Positions 1 through 7,516 of a stretch of 49,213 nucleotides of DNA are shown here, piece by piece. Source of the DNA: Christensenella sp. UBA7102 (GTDB taxonomy: Bacteria; Bacillota; Clostridia; Christensenellales; UBA1750); contig DKYK01000022.1 in assembly GCA_002492415.1 (NCBI GenBank), positions 32,014 through 81,226 on the forward strand, in the 5' to 3' direction. The position numbers were made by a program, and so were the translations under genes. Position 1 is the first letter of the stretch. The number at the start of each line of letters is the position of its first letter. The notes below the pieces were generated by a model that was not told the DNA's origin, made no database searches, and saw only the letters and a program-made list of their open reading frames with translations.

Positions 1-506
1 TCTCCGGCGGCCAGCGCCAGCGCATCTGTATTGCGCGCGCGCTGTCCACCGATCCCGAGTTCATCGTGTGTGACGAGGCGGTTTCTGCGCTGGATGTCTC
101 CATTCAGGCGCAGATCATCAATCTGCTCAAAGACCTGCAGGACGAACTCAAGCTGACCTATCTGTTCATCTCGCACGATCTGAATATCGTGCATTTCATC
201 AGCGATGAGATTCTGGTGATGTATCTTGGACAGATCGTTGAGCGCGGCACGATGGAGAGCGTCTACCGAAACCGCGCGCATCCCTACACACAGGCGCTCT
301 TCTCGGCCACGCCGGCCTTTACCGCGGAGGAGAAGAGGAATAAGCAGCGCATCCTGCTCGAGGGCGACGTGCCCTCTCCGGTGGATCCTCCGGCGGGTTG
401 CCGTTTCTGCGGCCGCTGCCCGTATGCGACGGCTAAGTGCGCAGAGGAACCCCAGTGGTACGAGGTGGAGGAAAACCACATCGTCAAGTGCCATCTATTT
501 GCGTGA
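1..506 (+). CDS. Oligopeptide ABC transporter ATP-binding protein, OppF/DppF type (C-terminal part)
   Basis: The gene enters from the left edge, so its start and Walker A are outside the window; 167 codons are visible. The sequence opens inside the ABC signature (SGGQRQR), followed by Walker B (FIVCDE) with the catalytic Glu, the D-loop (SALD) and the switch His (ISHD). The C-terminal oligopeptide-transporter extension has four cysteines in the pattern CRFCGRC, AKC and VKC, as in many OppF/DppF proteins, where they may bind a metal or Fe-S cluster. Family role: energises peptide import as one half of the cytoplasmic ATPase dimer. It is followed 84 nt later by a peptide-binding lipoprotein in the same direction, so this is the distal end of an opp/dpp operon. 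It is distinct from the operon at the right end of the window. Confidence 0.93.
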   Translation, partial: SGGQRQRICIARALSTDPEFIVCDEAVSALDVSIQAQIINLLKDLQDELKLTYLFISHDLNIVHFISDEILVMYLGQIVERGTMESVYRNRAHPYTQALFSATPAFTAEEKRNKQRILLEGDVPSPVDPPAGCRFCGRCPYATAKCAEEPQWYEVEENHIVKCHLFA

Positions 507-590
507 CAATCTGAGCGCCGTTCAAACGCGCTTTGATCGTTGCCCGGACAATATTGCCCGGCGCAGAGTATATAAGGAAAGGTGAGACTC

Positions 591-2165
591 ATGAAAAAGC
601 TCAAATCTGGTATCGCCCTATTGCTGGTCGTGCTGCTTGCTATGGGCTGTGTGGCGTGCTCCAGCAGCACTCCGGCAAACAGCGCAGATCCGCAGAATCC
701 CGATCAGCCTGCAGCAGATGCAGGTAAGACCAAGCCTTCCACCAGCGGTAAGGCGGATAATTCCCTGACGATTCCCATCAACGATCCGCCTACCACGCTG
801 GATCCTGATCTGTTCCTGCTTTCCACGGAGGACAGCGTCATTTCTCAGATTTACGAGCCGCTCTTCTACATCGATAATGACGGCAATTATATGTGGTGTG
901 TGGCCGAGGGCGTGACCGAGAACGACGACGGCTCCGTCACCTTCACCCTCCGGGACGGCCTGACTTTCCACTCCGGCGATGCGCTGCAGATGGAGGATAT
1001 CCAGTATTCCTTTGATCGCTGCCAGTACTCCACGCTGTGCTCCGTCCTGAGCCAGACTGTAGTGCTGGAGCCCGTGGACGAGAAGTCCTTCACCATGTCC
1101 TTCCCCATGGCGGATCAGGGCTATGGCTATGATGCCCTCAAGCCCTACATTCAGCTCATGAAGATTCTCAACAAGTCCTACTGCGAGGAGCACATCTCCG
1201 CGTTGGACGAGGATCTGAAGTTTAACGCCGACGGCACCGGCCCCTACAAGTTTGCTGAGAAGAAGGATAACGGCGACGTTACCCTGACCCGCAGTGAGAA
1301 CTACTACCAGGATGTCGCCATTGAGACGCTGAAGTTCAAGTTCATCTCCGGCAACTATGAGACGGCTTTTGAGGCGGGCGACATCGATTTTGCTCTCTAC
1401 ACCGCCTCCAACTTCAAACTCCTGGATCAGTATTCCAATGTCAATACCGAGACCTACTCGGTCAACAACGTCACCATGCTCATCAACAACTGTGTTGAGG
1501 GCTCTCCCACCGCCGATCCCAATGTGCGCCAAGCCATCGCCTATGCGCTGAACCGCGACGATATTACCGTCATCGGCACAAGCGATGCCGGCTCGCCTGC
1601 CTACAATCTGGCCAATCCTCAGATCAAGTACTGGCAGGAAGGGATCTGCACCGAGTACCAGCCGGACATTGACAAGGCCAACGAGCTGCTCGCGCAGGCC
1701 GGTTATTCTGCCAGTAACAAGTGTGAGCTGACCCTCATCGTCATGGGTTCTCAGACGAACTGGGTTTCTGCCTGCGAGGTCATGAAGGAAACCATGGAGC
1801 AGGCCAACTTCATTGTCAACATCGAGCAGGTGGCTGATACCTCCCGCTTCTTCACCTATGACTTTGATCTCGGCATGATTTCCATCGCGCTGACTACCAA
1901 TTTCAACTCCTACGCCGATCTGTTCAACATGGAATCGGGCCTGGACCTTGCCGGCATCACCGATCAGACCGTGACCGACGCCTTTGCTGCCATGGTGGAT
2001 GAAGAAACTACCCATGCCGCGATGAAGGCTGCGACTGAGTCCAACGCCTACATTCCGCTGTTCTACAATATGTACTTCTACGCGTTTGACGGCGGCCTGA
2101 ATCATGGCCCGCTGTATAACGAGTTCTCCGGTTTCCTGTTCCGCGATTTCTCCTGGAAAGACTAA
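591..2165 (+). CDS. Peptide ABC transporter substrate-binding lipoprotein (SBP family 5)
   Basis: 524 residues. A basic N-terminus and hydrophobic segment end in a lipobox-like stretch (LAMGCVAC), so C20 or C23 is probably lipidated and the protein anchored outside the membrane. A low-complexity Ser/Pro/Asn linker precedes the SBP_bac_5 (OppA/DppA) fold. Family hallmarks include a VSNNVT-like central segment, NVRQAIAYALNRDD, and a C-terminal IPLFYN stretch. It captures extracellular oligopeptides or related solutes for the importer whose ATPase ends just upstream. The ATG at 591 is preferred because an AAGGAAAGG ribosome-binding site sits just upstream; an in-frame GTG at 582 overlaps that site. 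The binding protein lies last in its operon, whereas in the right-hand operon it lies first. Confidence 0.93.
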   Translation: MKKLKSGIALLLVVLLAMGCVACSSSTPANSADPQNPDQPAADAGKTKPSTSGKADNSLTIPINDPPTTLDPDLFLLSTEDSVISQIYEPLFYIDNDGNYMWCVAEGVTENDDGSVTFTLRDGLTFHSGDALQMEDIQYSFDRCQYSTLCSVLSQTVVLEPVDEKSFTMSFPMADQGYGYDALKPYIQLMKILNKSYCEEHISALDEDLKFNADGTGPYKFAEKKDNGDVTLTRSENYYQDVAIETLKFKFISGNYETAFEAGDIDFALYTASNFKLLDQYSNVNTETYSVNNVTMLINNCVEGSPTADPNVRQAIAYALNRDDITVIGTSDAGSPAYNLANPQIKYWQEGICTEYQPDIDKANELLAQAGYSASNKCELTLIVMGSQTNWVSACEVMKETMEQANFIVNIEQVADTSRFFTYDFDLGMISIALTTNFNSYADLFNMESGLDLAGITDQTVTDAFAAMVDEETTHAAMKAATESNAYIPLFYNMYFYAFDGGLNHGPLYNEFSGFLFRDFSWKD

Positions 2166-2187
2166 TCGCTGAATTTCACCCTCTGCG

Positions 2188-2213
2188 GGGAACGCTTCCA
2201 CAGAAGCGTTCCC
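2188..2213 (+). terminator. Stem-loop after the peptide-binding protein gene
   Basis: Perfect 11-bp inverted repeat, GGGAACGCTTC / GAAGCGTTCCC, with a 4-nt loop, 22 nt after the stop codon. It lacks a clear T-tract, so it may stabilise the 3' end or work with the next hairpin. Confidence 0.6.
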
Positions 2214-2235
2214 TGTATGTATGACTGAAAAACAA

Positions 2236-2277
2236 AACGCGCACCGCACGAAAGAGCCCTCTCGTGTGGCGCGCGTT
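2236..2277. terminator. Bidirectional terminator between convergent genes
   Basis: Long GC-rich hairpin with arms at 2236-2251 and 2261-2277, containing one mismatch and a G-U pair. On the minus strand it is followed by a T-rich run (TTGTTTTTC), which suits termination of the amidohydrolase. It can also back up the stem-loop at 2188. Confidence 0.75.
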
Positions 2278-2296
2278 ATTTTGGCTAATTCGGGGC

Positions 2297-3475
2297 TCAC
2301 AGATCCAGCCGATTACCCTCCTGATAGACCGCGCTGATGTGTTCCAGCGCCTTAATGTCCTCGTGCGGCTTGCCCTGGACCGCGATGACGTCTGCAATGT
2401 AGTTTGCGCGGAGCAGGCCCAGCTGGTCGCCCATGCCCAGCGCTTCGGCGCCATTCTTGGTCGCGCATTCAATGGCTTGCAGCGGCGTAATGCCGTAGCG
2501 CACCATGTAGTCGCATTCCATCCAAACAGGGGTGGCCTTGGGGTGGTCGCAGCAGTCCGTGTCCGTGCCGCAGGCAATGCGCACGCCCGTGTCGTACAAT
2601 GCCTTGAAGTTCTCGCGATAGCAGGCGTTGGCCTCTTCCAGGTAGCGATAAACCTCGTTAGCATTGGTCAGCCCCATCTGGGTGTAGAGCTGGTAGCAGT
2701 AGTCGAACACATAGATGGTGGGCACCCAAGTTTGGTCATGGGCCTTCATCTGCTGTGCCTGCGCGATGGTCAGGTGTGTGCCGTGCTCGATGGTGTCGCA
2801 GCCGCCGTCGATGCTCATTTGAATGGAGGGATCATAGCCCGCGTGAGAAGCCACGCGCAGCCCCAAACGGTGCGCCTCGTCCACTGCGGCGTCGATTTCT
2901 TCCTGGCTCATCTCCAGCCCGCGATAGCCGTGGCTGGTCAGTATCTTGATGCAGTTTGCGCCTTCGCGTGCATTGACGCGCACGGCTTTGCGCACTTCCC
3001 ACTCGCCGTCGCATTCCACTACACTGCCATCCAGTCCGCTGCCATGGCCGCCGGTCATGCAGATGCCGTTGCCCGCCGTAAACACACGCGGCGCCTTCAG
3101 GAAGCCATACTTGCGGCCTTTGACGACGGCTACGCCCATAAAATGAGGAGAGGCGAGGTCGCGGATGGTGGTCACGCCCGAGCGCAGCGTATCCAGCATG
3201 CGCTGTGCCACAAAGAAACCCTGTATCGCAGGGTATTTCTCAAAATCCGGGGTCTCGGCGCGGCCATAGATGTAGGCCAGATGATTGTGCAAGTCAATCA
3301 TGCCGGGCATCAGCGTGCAGCCGGGATGCGTCTGGACTTCCTGATCAGGATGGGCTGCGATGAGCTGCGCGGCAGCTCCAACCTCCAGAATTTTGTCTCC
3401 ATCGATCAGCACGCCGCCTTGCTCAATGACGGTTGCGCCGTCGCCCGTAACCAAATAATCAGCAGACAGAATCAT
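2297..3475 (-). CDS. Amidohydrolase family protein (imidazolonepropionase/prolidase-like metal hydrolase)
   Basis: 392 residues. It shows the amidohydrolase fold: a short N-terminal beta region, then GMIDLHNH (H63 and H65 as metal ligands), a candidate carbamylated Lys in CIKIL (K178), H211 in SHAGYD, H231 in IEHGTH, and D305 in ACGTDTD. Members of this COG1228-type group hydrolyse cyclic amides or C-terminal dipeptide bonds (Xaa-Pro or Xaa-Arg); the substrate here is unknown. No signal peptide is present, so it acts in the cytoplasm. It is a single-gene unit with its own promoter, convergent with the peptide importer. A role in processing imported peptides is attractive but only inferred. 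The start has an upstream AAAGGAAG ribosome-binding site. Confidence 0.88.
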   Translation of the reverse strand: MILSADYLVTGDGATVIEQGGVLIDGDKILEVGAAAQLIAAHPDQEVQTHPGCTLMPGMIDLHNHLAYIYGRAETPDFEKYPAIQGFFVAQRMLDTLRSGVTTIRDLASPHFMGVAVVKGRKYGFLKAPRVFTAGNGICMTGGHGSGLDGSVVECDGEWEVRKAVRVNAREGANCIKILTSHGYRGLEMSQEEIDAAVDEAHRLGLRVASHAGYDPSIQMSIDGGCDTIEHGTHLTIAQAQQMKAHDQTWVPTIYVFDYCYQLYTQMGLTNANEVYRYLEEANACYRENFKALYDTGVRIACGTDTDCCDHPKATPVWMECDYMVRYGITPLQAIECATKNGAEALGMGDQLGLLRANYIADVIAVQGKPHEDIKALEHISAVYQEGNRLDL

Positions 3476-3513
3476 GATGTTATACGCTTCCTTTCAGAAT
3501 AACTCCACGACCA

Positions 3514-3542
3514 TTATAAAGCCTGGCACGAAGACGCACAAG
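3514..3542 (-). promoter_or_regulatory. Sigma-A promoter for the amidohydrolase
   Basis: On the minus strand: TTGTGC, 17-nt spacer, perfect TATAAT, about 40 nt upstream of the start codon. Confidence 0.7.
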
Positions 3543-3702
3543 CGGAAACAATCCGTTCACAGAAAATTTCTTCAAAAAAACTGAGAAACCTCTGGAATTA
3601 TGGAAAGAGCTGTGCTATACTTGATGTGTTCACCACATTGGCATGGTGAGTGTGCGCTGTCCGATGGCGAATGTTTGTTTTTTGTAAAGACATGCTTTTT
3701 GC

Positions 3703-3732
3703 TTGACATAGCGATCGGGTTGACGGTATAAT
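3703..3732 (+). promoter_or_regulatory. Sigma-A promoter for rpsU
   Basis: TTGACA, 18-nt spacer, TATAAT: consensus hexamers 60 nt ahead of the rpsU start. The rest of the 3476-3702 interval holds only the divergent amidohydrolase promoter and AT-rich sequence. Confidence 0.85.
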
Positions 3733-3792
3733 AATGTGTACACAATCATTGCCCGGTGTGGCATCACGGTATGCGCGAGGGGAGGGAAAGCA

Positions 3793-3966
3793 ATGTCTGA
3801 AATCCGCGTTGGGGAAAACGAATCCCTTGAGAGCGCTCTCAAGCGTTTTAAGCGCAAGTGTGCCCGGTCCGGCGTACTGGCCGAGGTCCGCAAGCGTGAG
3901 CATTACGAGAAGCCCAGTGTCAAGCGCAAGAAAAAGGCTGAGGCAGCAAGGAAGCGCAAGTATTGA
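3793..3966 (+). CDS. rpsU: 30S ribosomal protein S21
   Basis: 57 residues, the normal length for Firmicutes S21. The N-terminal segment (VGENESLESALKRFKRKC) is the conserved S21 core, followed by a very basic C-terminal tail (KRKKKAEAARKRKY) that contacts 16S rRNA near the anti-Shine-Dalgarno end in the small subunit. The ATG at 3793 is chosen over an in-frame ATG at 3736 because GGAGGG lies 7 nt upstream and the N-terminus then matches the family. It is monocistronic, with a consensus promoter and a strong terminator, and is not joined to the usual yqeY or dnaG partners. Confidence 0.97.
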   Translation: MSEIRVGENESLESALKRFKRKCARSGVLAEVRKREHYEKPSVKRKKKAEAARKRKY

Positions 3967-3989
3967 TTTTCGCTTTCGACGTAAAAAGG

Positions 3990-4024
3990 ACGGTCTGTGC
4001 AGATAAGCTGCACAGACCGTTTTT
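3990..4024 (+). terminator. Rho-independent terminator of rpsU
   Basis: Stem of 12-13 bp (ACGGTCTGTGCA / TGCACAGACCGT) with a 5-nt loop, followed by TTTT. Confidence 0.9.
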
Positions 4025-4079
4025 CTGCACGCTCCATGACATTTTGTGCACTCCAGGCGACATTTCGGGCATCGATGCG

Positions 4080-4107
4080 TTTACTTTTTCTTCTCGTATG
4101 GTACAAT
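4080..4107 (+). promoter_or_regulatory. Promoter for the NfeD-like gene
   Basis: TTTACT, 16-nt spacer, TACAAT, about 30 nt ahead of the GTG start. Confidence 0.55.
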
Positions 4108-4138
4108 AAAAAAATCATACAACGTTTGGAGGTACGCT

Positions 4139-4774
4139 GTGCTGGAGACGTTTATGGCCGGCCAGTCCGGCGTGGAATGGGTCGGCGGCCTGCTGTTCGC
4201 TGTGGGCATGATGCTGATGATGAACGAAGCGGTCAGCCCCGGCTTGGGCGTGGGCGGCATCGTGGGACTGGCGCTGCACATTGGATGCTTTCTTCCGGGC
4301 GTGCTCGTGGGCGCGACGCCGTGGGCGGTGCTGCTGCTTGTTGCCGTGGGCGGCGCGCTGATGCTAATGGATTCCTTCATCACAGGGTTTGGCCCGCTTG
4401 CCGCAGTGGGGCTTGTGCTGCTGCTCGTCTCGCTGTGGATTGCAGCGGACGGCCCGACGGAGTTCTTTTTCACGCTCTGTGGCTGCGCGGTGCTCGTTGT
4501 GCTGTCCTTGCCGGTGACGTTGCACCGCCTGCCGCGCACCCGCATGATGCGCAAGATCCGCCTCGATGATACCGTTGCGCCCGAGCAGCCCGCCCGTGCA
4601 CTGCCCACCACAGGGCGGACGGGCAGCGCCGTTACCGATCTAAAACCGCAGGGAATTGTTCGCATCGACGGGGAGCGCGTTCCCGCCCGCGCAGCCCAGT
4701 TTATCGAAAAAGGAGCGCCGGTGCGCGTCACCGGTAGATCCAGCGGCAGCATCACCGTTGAACGCATCCAATAA
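4139..4774 (+). CDS. NfeD-like membrane protein
   Basis: 211 residues if started at the GTG at 4139, which has GGAGGT 6 nt upstream; ATG 4154 is an alternative. About four hydrophobic segments fill residues 10-125 (for example WVGGLLFAVGMMLMM and AAVGLVLLLVSLWIA). A soluble C-terminal part follows, ending in a small beta-rich region (GIVRIDGERVPARA to RSSGSITVE) that resembles the OB-fold NfeD domain. NfeD proteins are usually linked to an SPFH/flotillin or a ClpP-class membrane protease and influence membrane microdomains; no such partner is adjacent here. The N-terminal ClpP-like domain of long NfeD proteins is missing, so this is the short form. The exact role is unknown. Confidence 0.75.
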   Translation: MLETFMAGQSGVEWVGGLLFAVGMMLMMNEAVSPGLGVGGIVGLALHIGCFLPGVLVGATPWAVLLLVAVGGALMLMDSFITGFGPLAAVGLVLLLVSLWIAADGPTEFFFTLCGCAVLVVLSLPVTLHRLPRTRMMRKIRLDDTVAPEQPARALPTTGRTGSAVTDLKPQGIVRIDGERVPARAAQFIEKGAPVRVTGRSSGSITVERIQ

Positions 4775-4809
4775 AAGACCACAGGTTCCGATTTGGAGCC
4801 TGTGGTCTT
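4775..4809. terminator. Bidirectional terminator
   Basis: 11-bp perfect inverted repeat (AAGACCACAGG / CCTGTGGTCTT) around a 13-nt loop, between the convergent NfeD-like and permease genes. Confidence 0.7.
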
Positions 4810-4824
4810 GATTCGTATCGCCTT

Positions 4825-5787
4825 TTACAGCAGGAACAGAGCCATAACGCCGCTGAGCAGCGCCAGCGTCAGCAGCAGCGCACAGTACCGCGCAATCAGC
4901 TTGCCGCGGAACGCCTGGGACAGCAGCGCCCATTCCGCGATGGAGAACAGCATGGTCGACAGCAGGAAGGTCAGCGCTACCGCAGGGGAGTAAGCATAGG
5001 CGGTCTGCACGATGGACAGAATCGAGAACACATCCGAGTGCAGGCATCCGCCGATGAGCATAGCCAGCGGCAGTGCCAGCGCATTGCCCGACAATGCCGC
5101 TTCGATCCACTGCTGCGGCACGAAAACCGCAATGGCGGAAGAAACCAGCACGCCGATGAGCAGGAACAGCCACACGTTGCGGAAGGTCAATCGAGCAGAG
5201 CACAGCGCCTTGTTCAGCCGCGTCCCCACCGTGTTTTCATCGTGGTGATGATGGTGCGCCGCGCGCAGCCGGTCCAGACGCACCAGCTGCTCCCCCGTCG
5301 GCCCCAGTACCGCTGCGTTTACCAGGCAGATGATTAGTCCGCACGCTGCGTACATCACTGCAAATCGGAGGTCAAATCGTGCAAATATCGCAGAGAGCGC
5401 CGTCAGGTTCAGACAGCTCGCGCTCGTCAGAAACACCAGGCAGAAGGACAGCGGCACGCCCGACACCAGAAAGCCCATCATAATCGGGATGATGGAGCAG
5501 CTGCAAAAGGGCGAGAGCATGCCCAGAACCAGCGCCAGCACATAGCCGGGCAGCCCACGCAGCTTTTTCAGTTTTCCCTTCATGCGGTCATAGGGGATGT
5601 AGGTCTGAAGATAGCTCACTGCGGTCACCACCAGCAGCAGTAAGACTGCGATTTCAAGAAAATCCGTTAGAGAATGGGTTAAAAAGTGTGTCCAACTCTC
5701 GGAAAGGCCTGCGCGCGCAAGCAGTTCCTCCAGGGGCTCCTCGATCCACGCGCCAAACAAGCCGAAATGTTGATGTGTATGCTCCAT
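4825..5787 (-). CDS. Permease of the ArsP/UPF0718 family
   Basis: 320 residues with about eight membrane segments. It carries the family signature SPFCSCSIIPIMMGF, with the paired Cys of the first half, and a matching LIGGCLHSDVFS stretch in the second half, so the two halves form an internal repeat. A His-rich segment (AAHHHHHDEN) lies in the central loop, and the N-terminus has HTHQH; both could bind metal. Characterised relatives (ArsP) export trivalent organoarsenicals, but most family members have no known substrate. No ars regulator or reductase is nearby, so arsenic export should not be assumed. It is a single gene, convergent with the NfeD-like gene. Confidence 0.8.
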   Translation of the reverse strand: MEHTHQHFGLFGAWIEEPLEELLARAGLSESWTHFLTHSLTDFLEIAVLLLLVVTAVSYLQTYIPYDRMKGKLKKLRGLPGYVLALVLGMLSPFCSCSIIPIMMGFLVSGVPLSFCLVFLTSASCLNLTALSAIFARFDLRFAVMYAACGLIICLVNAAVLGPTGEQLVRLDRLRAAHHHHHDENTVGTRLNKALCSARLTFRNVWLFLLIGVLVSSAIAVFVPQQWIEAALSGNALALPLAMLIGGCLHSDVFSILSIVQTAYAYSPAVALTFLLSTMLFSIAEWALLSQAFRGKLIARYCALLLTLALLSGVMALFLL

Positions 5788-5980
5788 GAATGCTCCTTTT
5801 CCGCCGGGGTGCTGTGTGCGATTGCGTTTCCGGCAATCAAATCAAGTTTAGCATACTAGGCAAGAAAATCAACCCCATTATGTAAAAAGTAACACAGAAA
5901 ATCAAAGAAAAGAGACGAAAATATATGAACGATTGCGCATATATAAATGGAAACGACGGCGCAGCATAAATAGCTCTGAT

Positions 5981-6010
5981 TTGCGCTGCATGGAAAAAAT
6001 GCGGTATACT
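5981..6010 (+). promoter_or_regulatory. Promoter for the macro-domain gene
   Basis: TTGCGC, 18-nt spacer, TATACT, about 28 nt before the start codon. The rest of 5788-5980 is AT-rich with no recognisable gene. Confidence 0.6.
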
Positions 6011-6037
6011 GGATGTGTGACAGAAGGAGGCGATATC

Positions 6038-7027
6038 ATGCCCATTGAGATCCTTCGAGGCGATATTACGCGCCTTGCTGTGGATGCCATCGTCGATGCG
6101 GCAAATCCGTCGCTGCTCGGCGGAGGCGGCGTGGATGGCGCGATTCATCGCGCAGCTGGTCCAGAGTTGCTCGCGGAATGTCGCATGCTGGGTGGTTGCA
6201 GGACGGGTCAAGCCAAGCTGACGCGAGGATACAAGCTGCCCTGCCGCTATGTCATCCATACCGTAGGTCCTGTGTGGCATGGCGGGCTCGTTGGGGAACG
6301 CAGGCTGCTCTCTTCCTGTTACACAAACAGCCTGCGCTTGGCTGCGCAGCACAGCTGTAGCAGCGTCGCCTTTCCGCTGATCTCGGCTGGCGCCTACGGC
6401 TATCCAAAAGATCAGGCCTTCCGCGTTGCGCTGGATGCCATCCGTGACTTTCTTGCAAGCACGGAACGGGAAATTCTCGTCATCCTCGTGCTGTGGGAAC
6501 GGGCCGACTTCTTCGGAGCTGATTCGCTGCACAAGAATGTCAGGCGGTATCTCGACGCGCACTACGACGATGCTTTGGACGGCAATCGTTCCATCGCGGC
6601 GCAAGAGATCGCGCCCATGCCGCAGATGCGCGCGATGCCCGCAGCGATGCCGTCGCTGGAGGACGCCCTGCGCGATGTAGAGGAGAGCTTCACACAGATG
6701 CTGCTGCGCATGATCGACGAAAAGGGTATGACTGACCCGGAGTGCTACAAGCGCGCCAACCTGGACCGTAAGCTGTTCTCAAAAATCCGCGGAGACATCC
6801 ACTACAAGCCCCGCAAGCCCACGGCGCTGGCCCTCGCCATCGCGCTGCGCCTTACGCTGCCTGAGACGAAAGAGCTATTGGCCAGAGCGGGCTACGCGCT
6901 AACCCACAGCAGCCGCTCCGATATCATCGTGGAATACTTCATCCTGCAGGGCAAGTACGATATACTGGAGATCAACGAGGCGCTGTTCAGCTTCGACGAG
7001 CCGCTGTTGGGCGGCCGTGCCGTCTGA
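6038..7027 (+). CDS. Macro-domain (ADP-ribose-binding) protein with a conserved C-terminal helical domain
   Basis: 329 residues. Residues 1-170 form a macro domain: GDIT at 8-11, the adenine/ribose-contact segment AANPSLLGGGGVDGAIH (21-37) and the phosphate-binding loop SAGAYGYP (116-123). Relatives bind ADP-ribose and many remove O-acetyl-ADP-ribose or mono-ADP-ribose. Residues 205-325 form a second domain, with YKRANLDRKLFSKIR, a helix-turn-helix-like PTALALAIALRL, and a C-terminal INEALFSFDEPLLG. From memory this block recurs in Firmicutes proteins, but its function is unknown to me. The ATG at 6038 has GGAGG 7 nt upstream; an in-frame ATG at 5933 lacks a ribosome-binding site. A vWA gene follows in the same direction. 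Confidence 0.88.
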   Translation: MPIEILRGDITRLAVDAIVDAANPSLLGGGGVDGAIHRAAGPELLAECRMLGGCRTGQAKLTRGYKLPCRYVIHTVGPVWHGGLVGERRLLSSCYTNSLRLAAQHSCSSVAFPLISAGAYGYPKDQAFRVALDAIRDFLASTEREILVILVLWERADFFGADSLHKNVRRYLDAHYDDALDGNRSIAAQEIAPMPQMRAMPAAMPSLEDALRDVEESFTQMLLRMIDEKGMTDPECYKRANLDRKLFSKIRGDIHYKPRKPTALALAIALRLTLPETKELLARAGYALTHSSRSDIIVEYFILQGKYDILEINEALFSFDEPLLGGRAV

Positions 7028-7160
7028 TAACATTTGCGCAAAAGCATTTTTCAGGAAAAGCCGCACACAGCGTCCTTGTTTTGCTGTAAAATGAGCATAA
7101 ACAAAAGGGGCACGTGAGGGAACGGGTTTGGAAAAGCCGGCGGCCCAATAGGAAGGGTGG

Positions 7161-7434
7161 ATGACTGCCGTGCAGACCCACTACGCGCGGCAGATCGGGC
7201 GAAAGATGGGGCTTCGAGGGCAGCCCGTGCCTTTCACGCGGCCGTAACGCACCCGCTGTCGGCAAAGCGAAACCAGTTGTCCTGCCTCAACCGGAGAAAA
7301 CGAGAACGCCGCTGAGCAAGCGGGAGATCCTGTTCAACCTCCTCTACATGGGAGAGATCCTCACCTACGTGTTCGCTGTATTCGGCGGCATCTGCATCCT
7401 TTCGGTCATCATGGAACCGTTTGTCGCCTCATAA
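7161..7434 (+). pseudogene. Possible frameshifted small membrane-protein gene
   Basis: An ATG at 7161 (AGGAAGGG just upstream) opens 28 codons ending at a TAA at 7245-7247. The +1 frame then stays open to a TAA at 7432-7434 and encodes a plausible protein end: a basic stretch (KTRTPLSKREILFNLL) followed by one hydrophobic helix (ILTYVFAVFGGICILSVIM). Joining the two frames at CCG-TAA-C would give about 90 residues with one membrane helix. This could be a pseudogene, a sequencing indel, or chance. No family was recognised. Confidence 0.3.
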
Positions 7435-7452
7435 GCGACCCAAACCGCGCTC

Positions 7453-7512
7453 AAACCTCCTATACTGTGTGCAAGAAAGCAAGGCAGTATGCCGGCACAG
7501 TACAGGAGGTTT
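7453..7512 (+). promoter_or_regulatory. Long imperfect inverted repeat covering a -10-like TATACT and the vWA ribosome-binding site
   Basis: Arms 7453-7469 and 7496-7512 pair at 16 of 17 positions (one A-C mismatch), with a 26-nt loop. The right arm contains the AGGAGG ribosome-binding site of the vWA gene (ATG at 7517); the left arm contains CCTCC and a TATACT at 7461. RNA entering from upstream would hide the ribosome-binding site, while RNA starting just after the TATACT would lack the left arm. It could also be a protein operator. Confidence 0.7.
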
Positions 7513-7516
7513 TGAC

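Noticed and set aside
618..2300. 560-codon open frame antisense to the peptide-binding protein
   Set aside because: The plus-strand gene has signal peptide, fold motifs and ribosome-binding site; the antisense frame has none and crosses a terminator.
4825..5787. Arsenic-resistance operon
   Set aside because: Only the ArsP/UPF0718-type permease is present; no ArsR, ArsM or ArsC nearby, so the substrate stays open.
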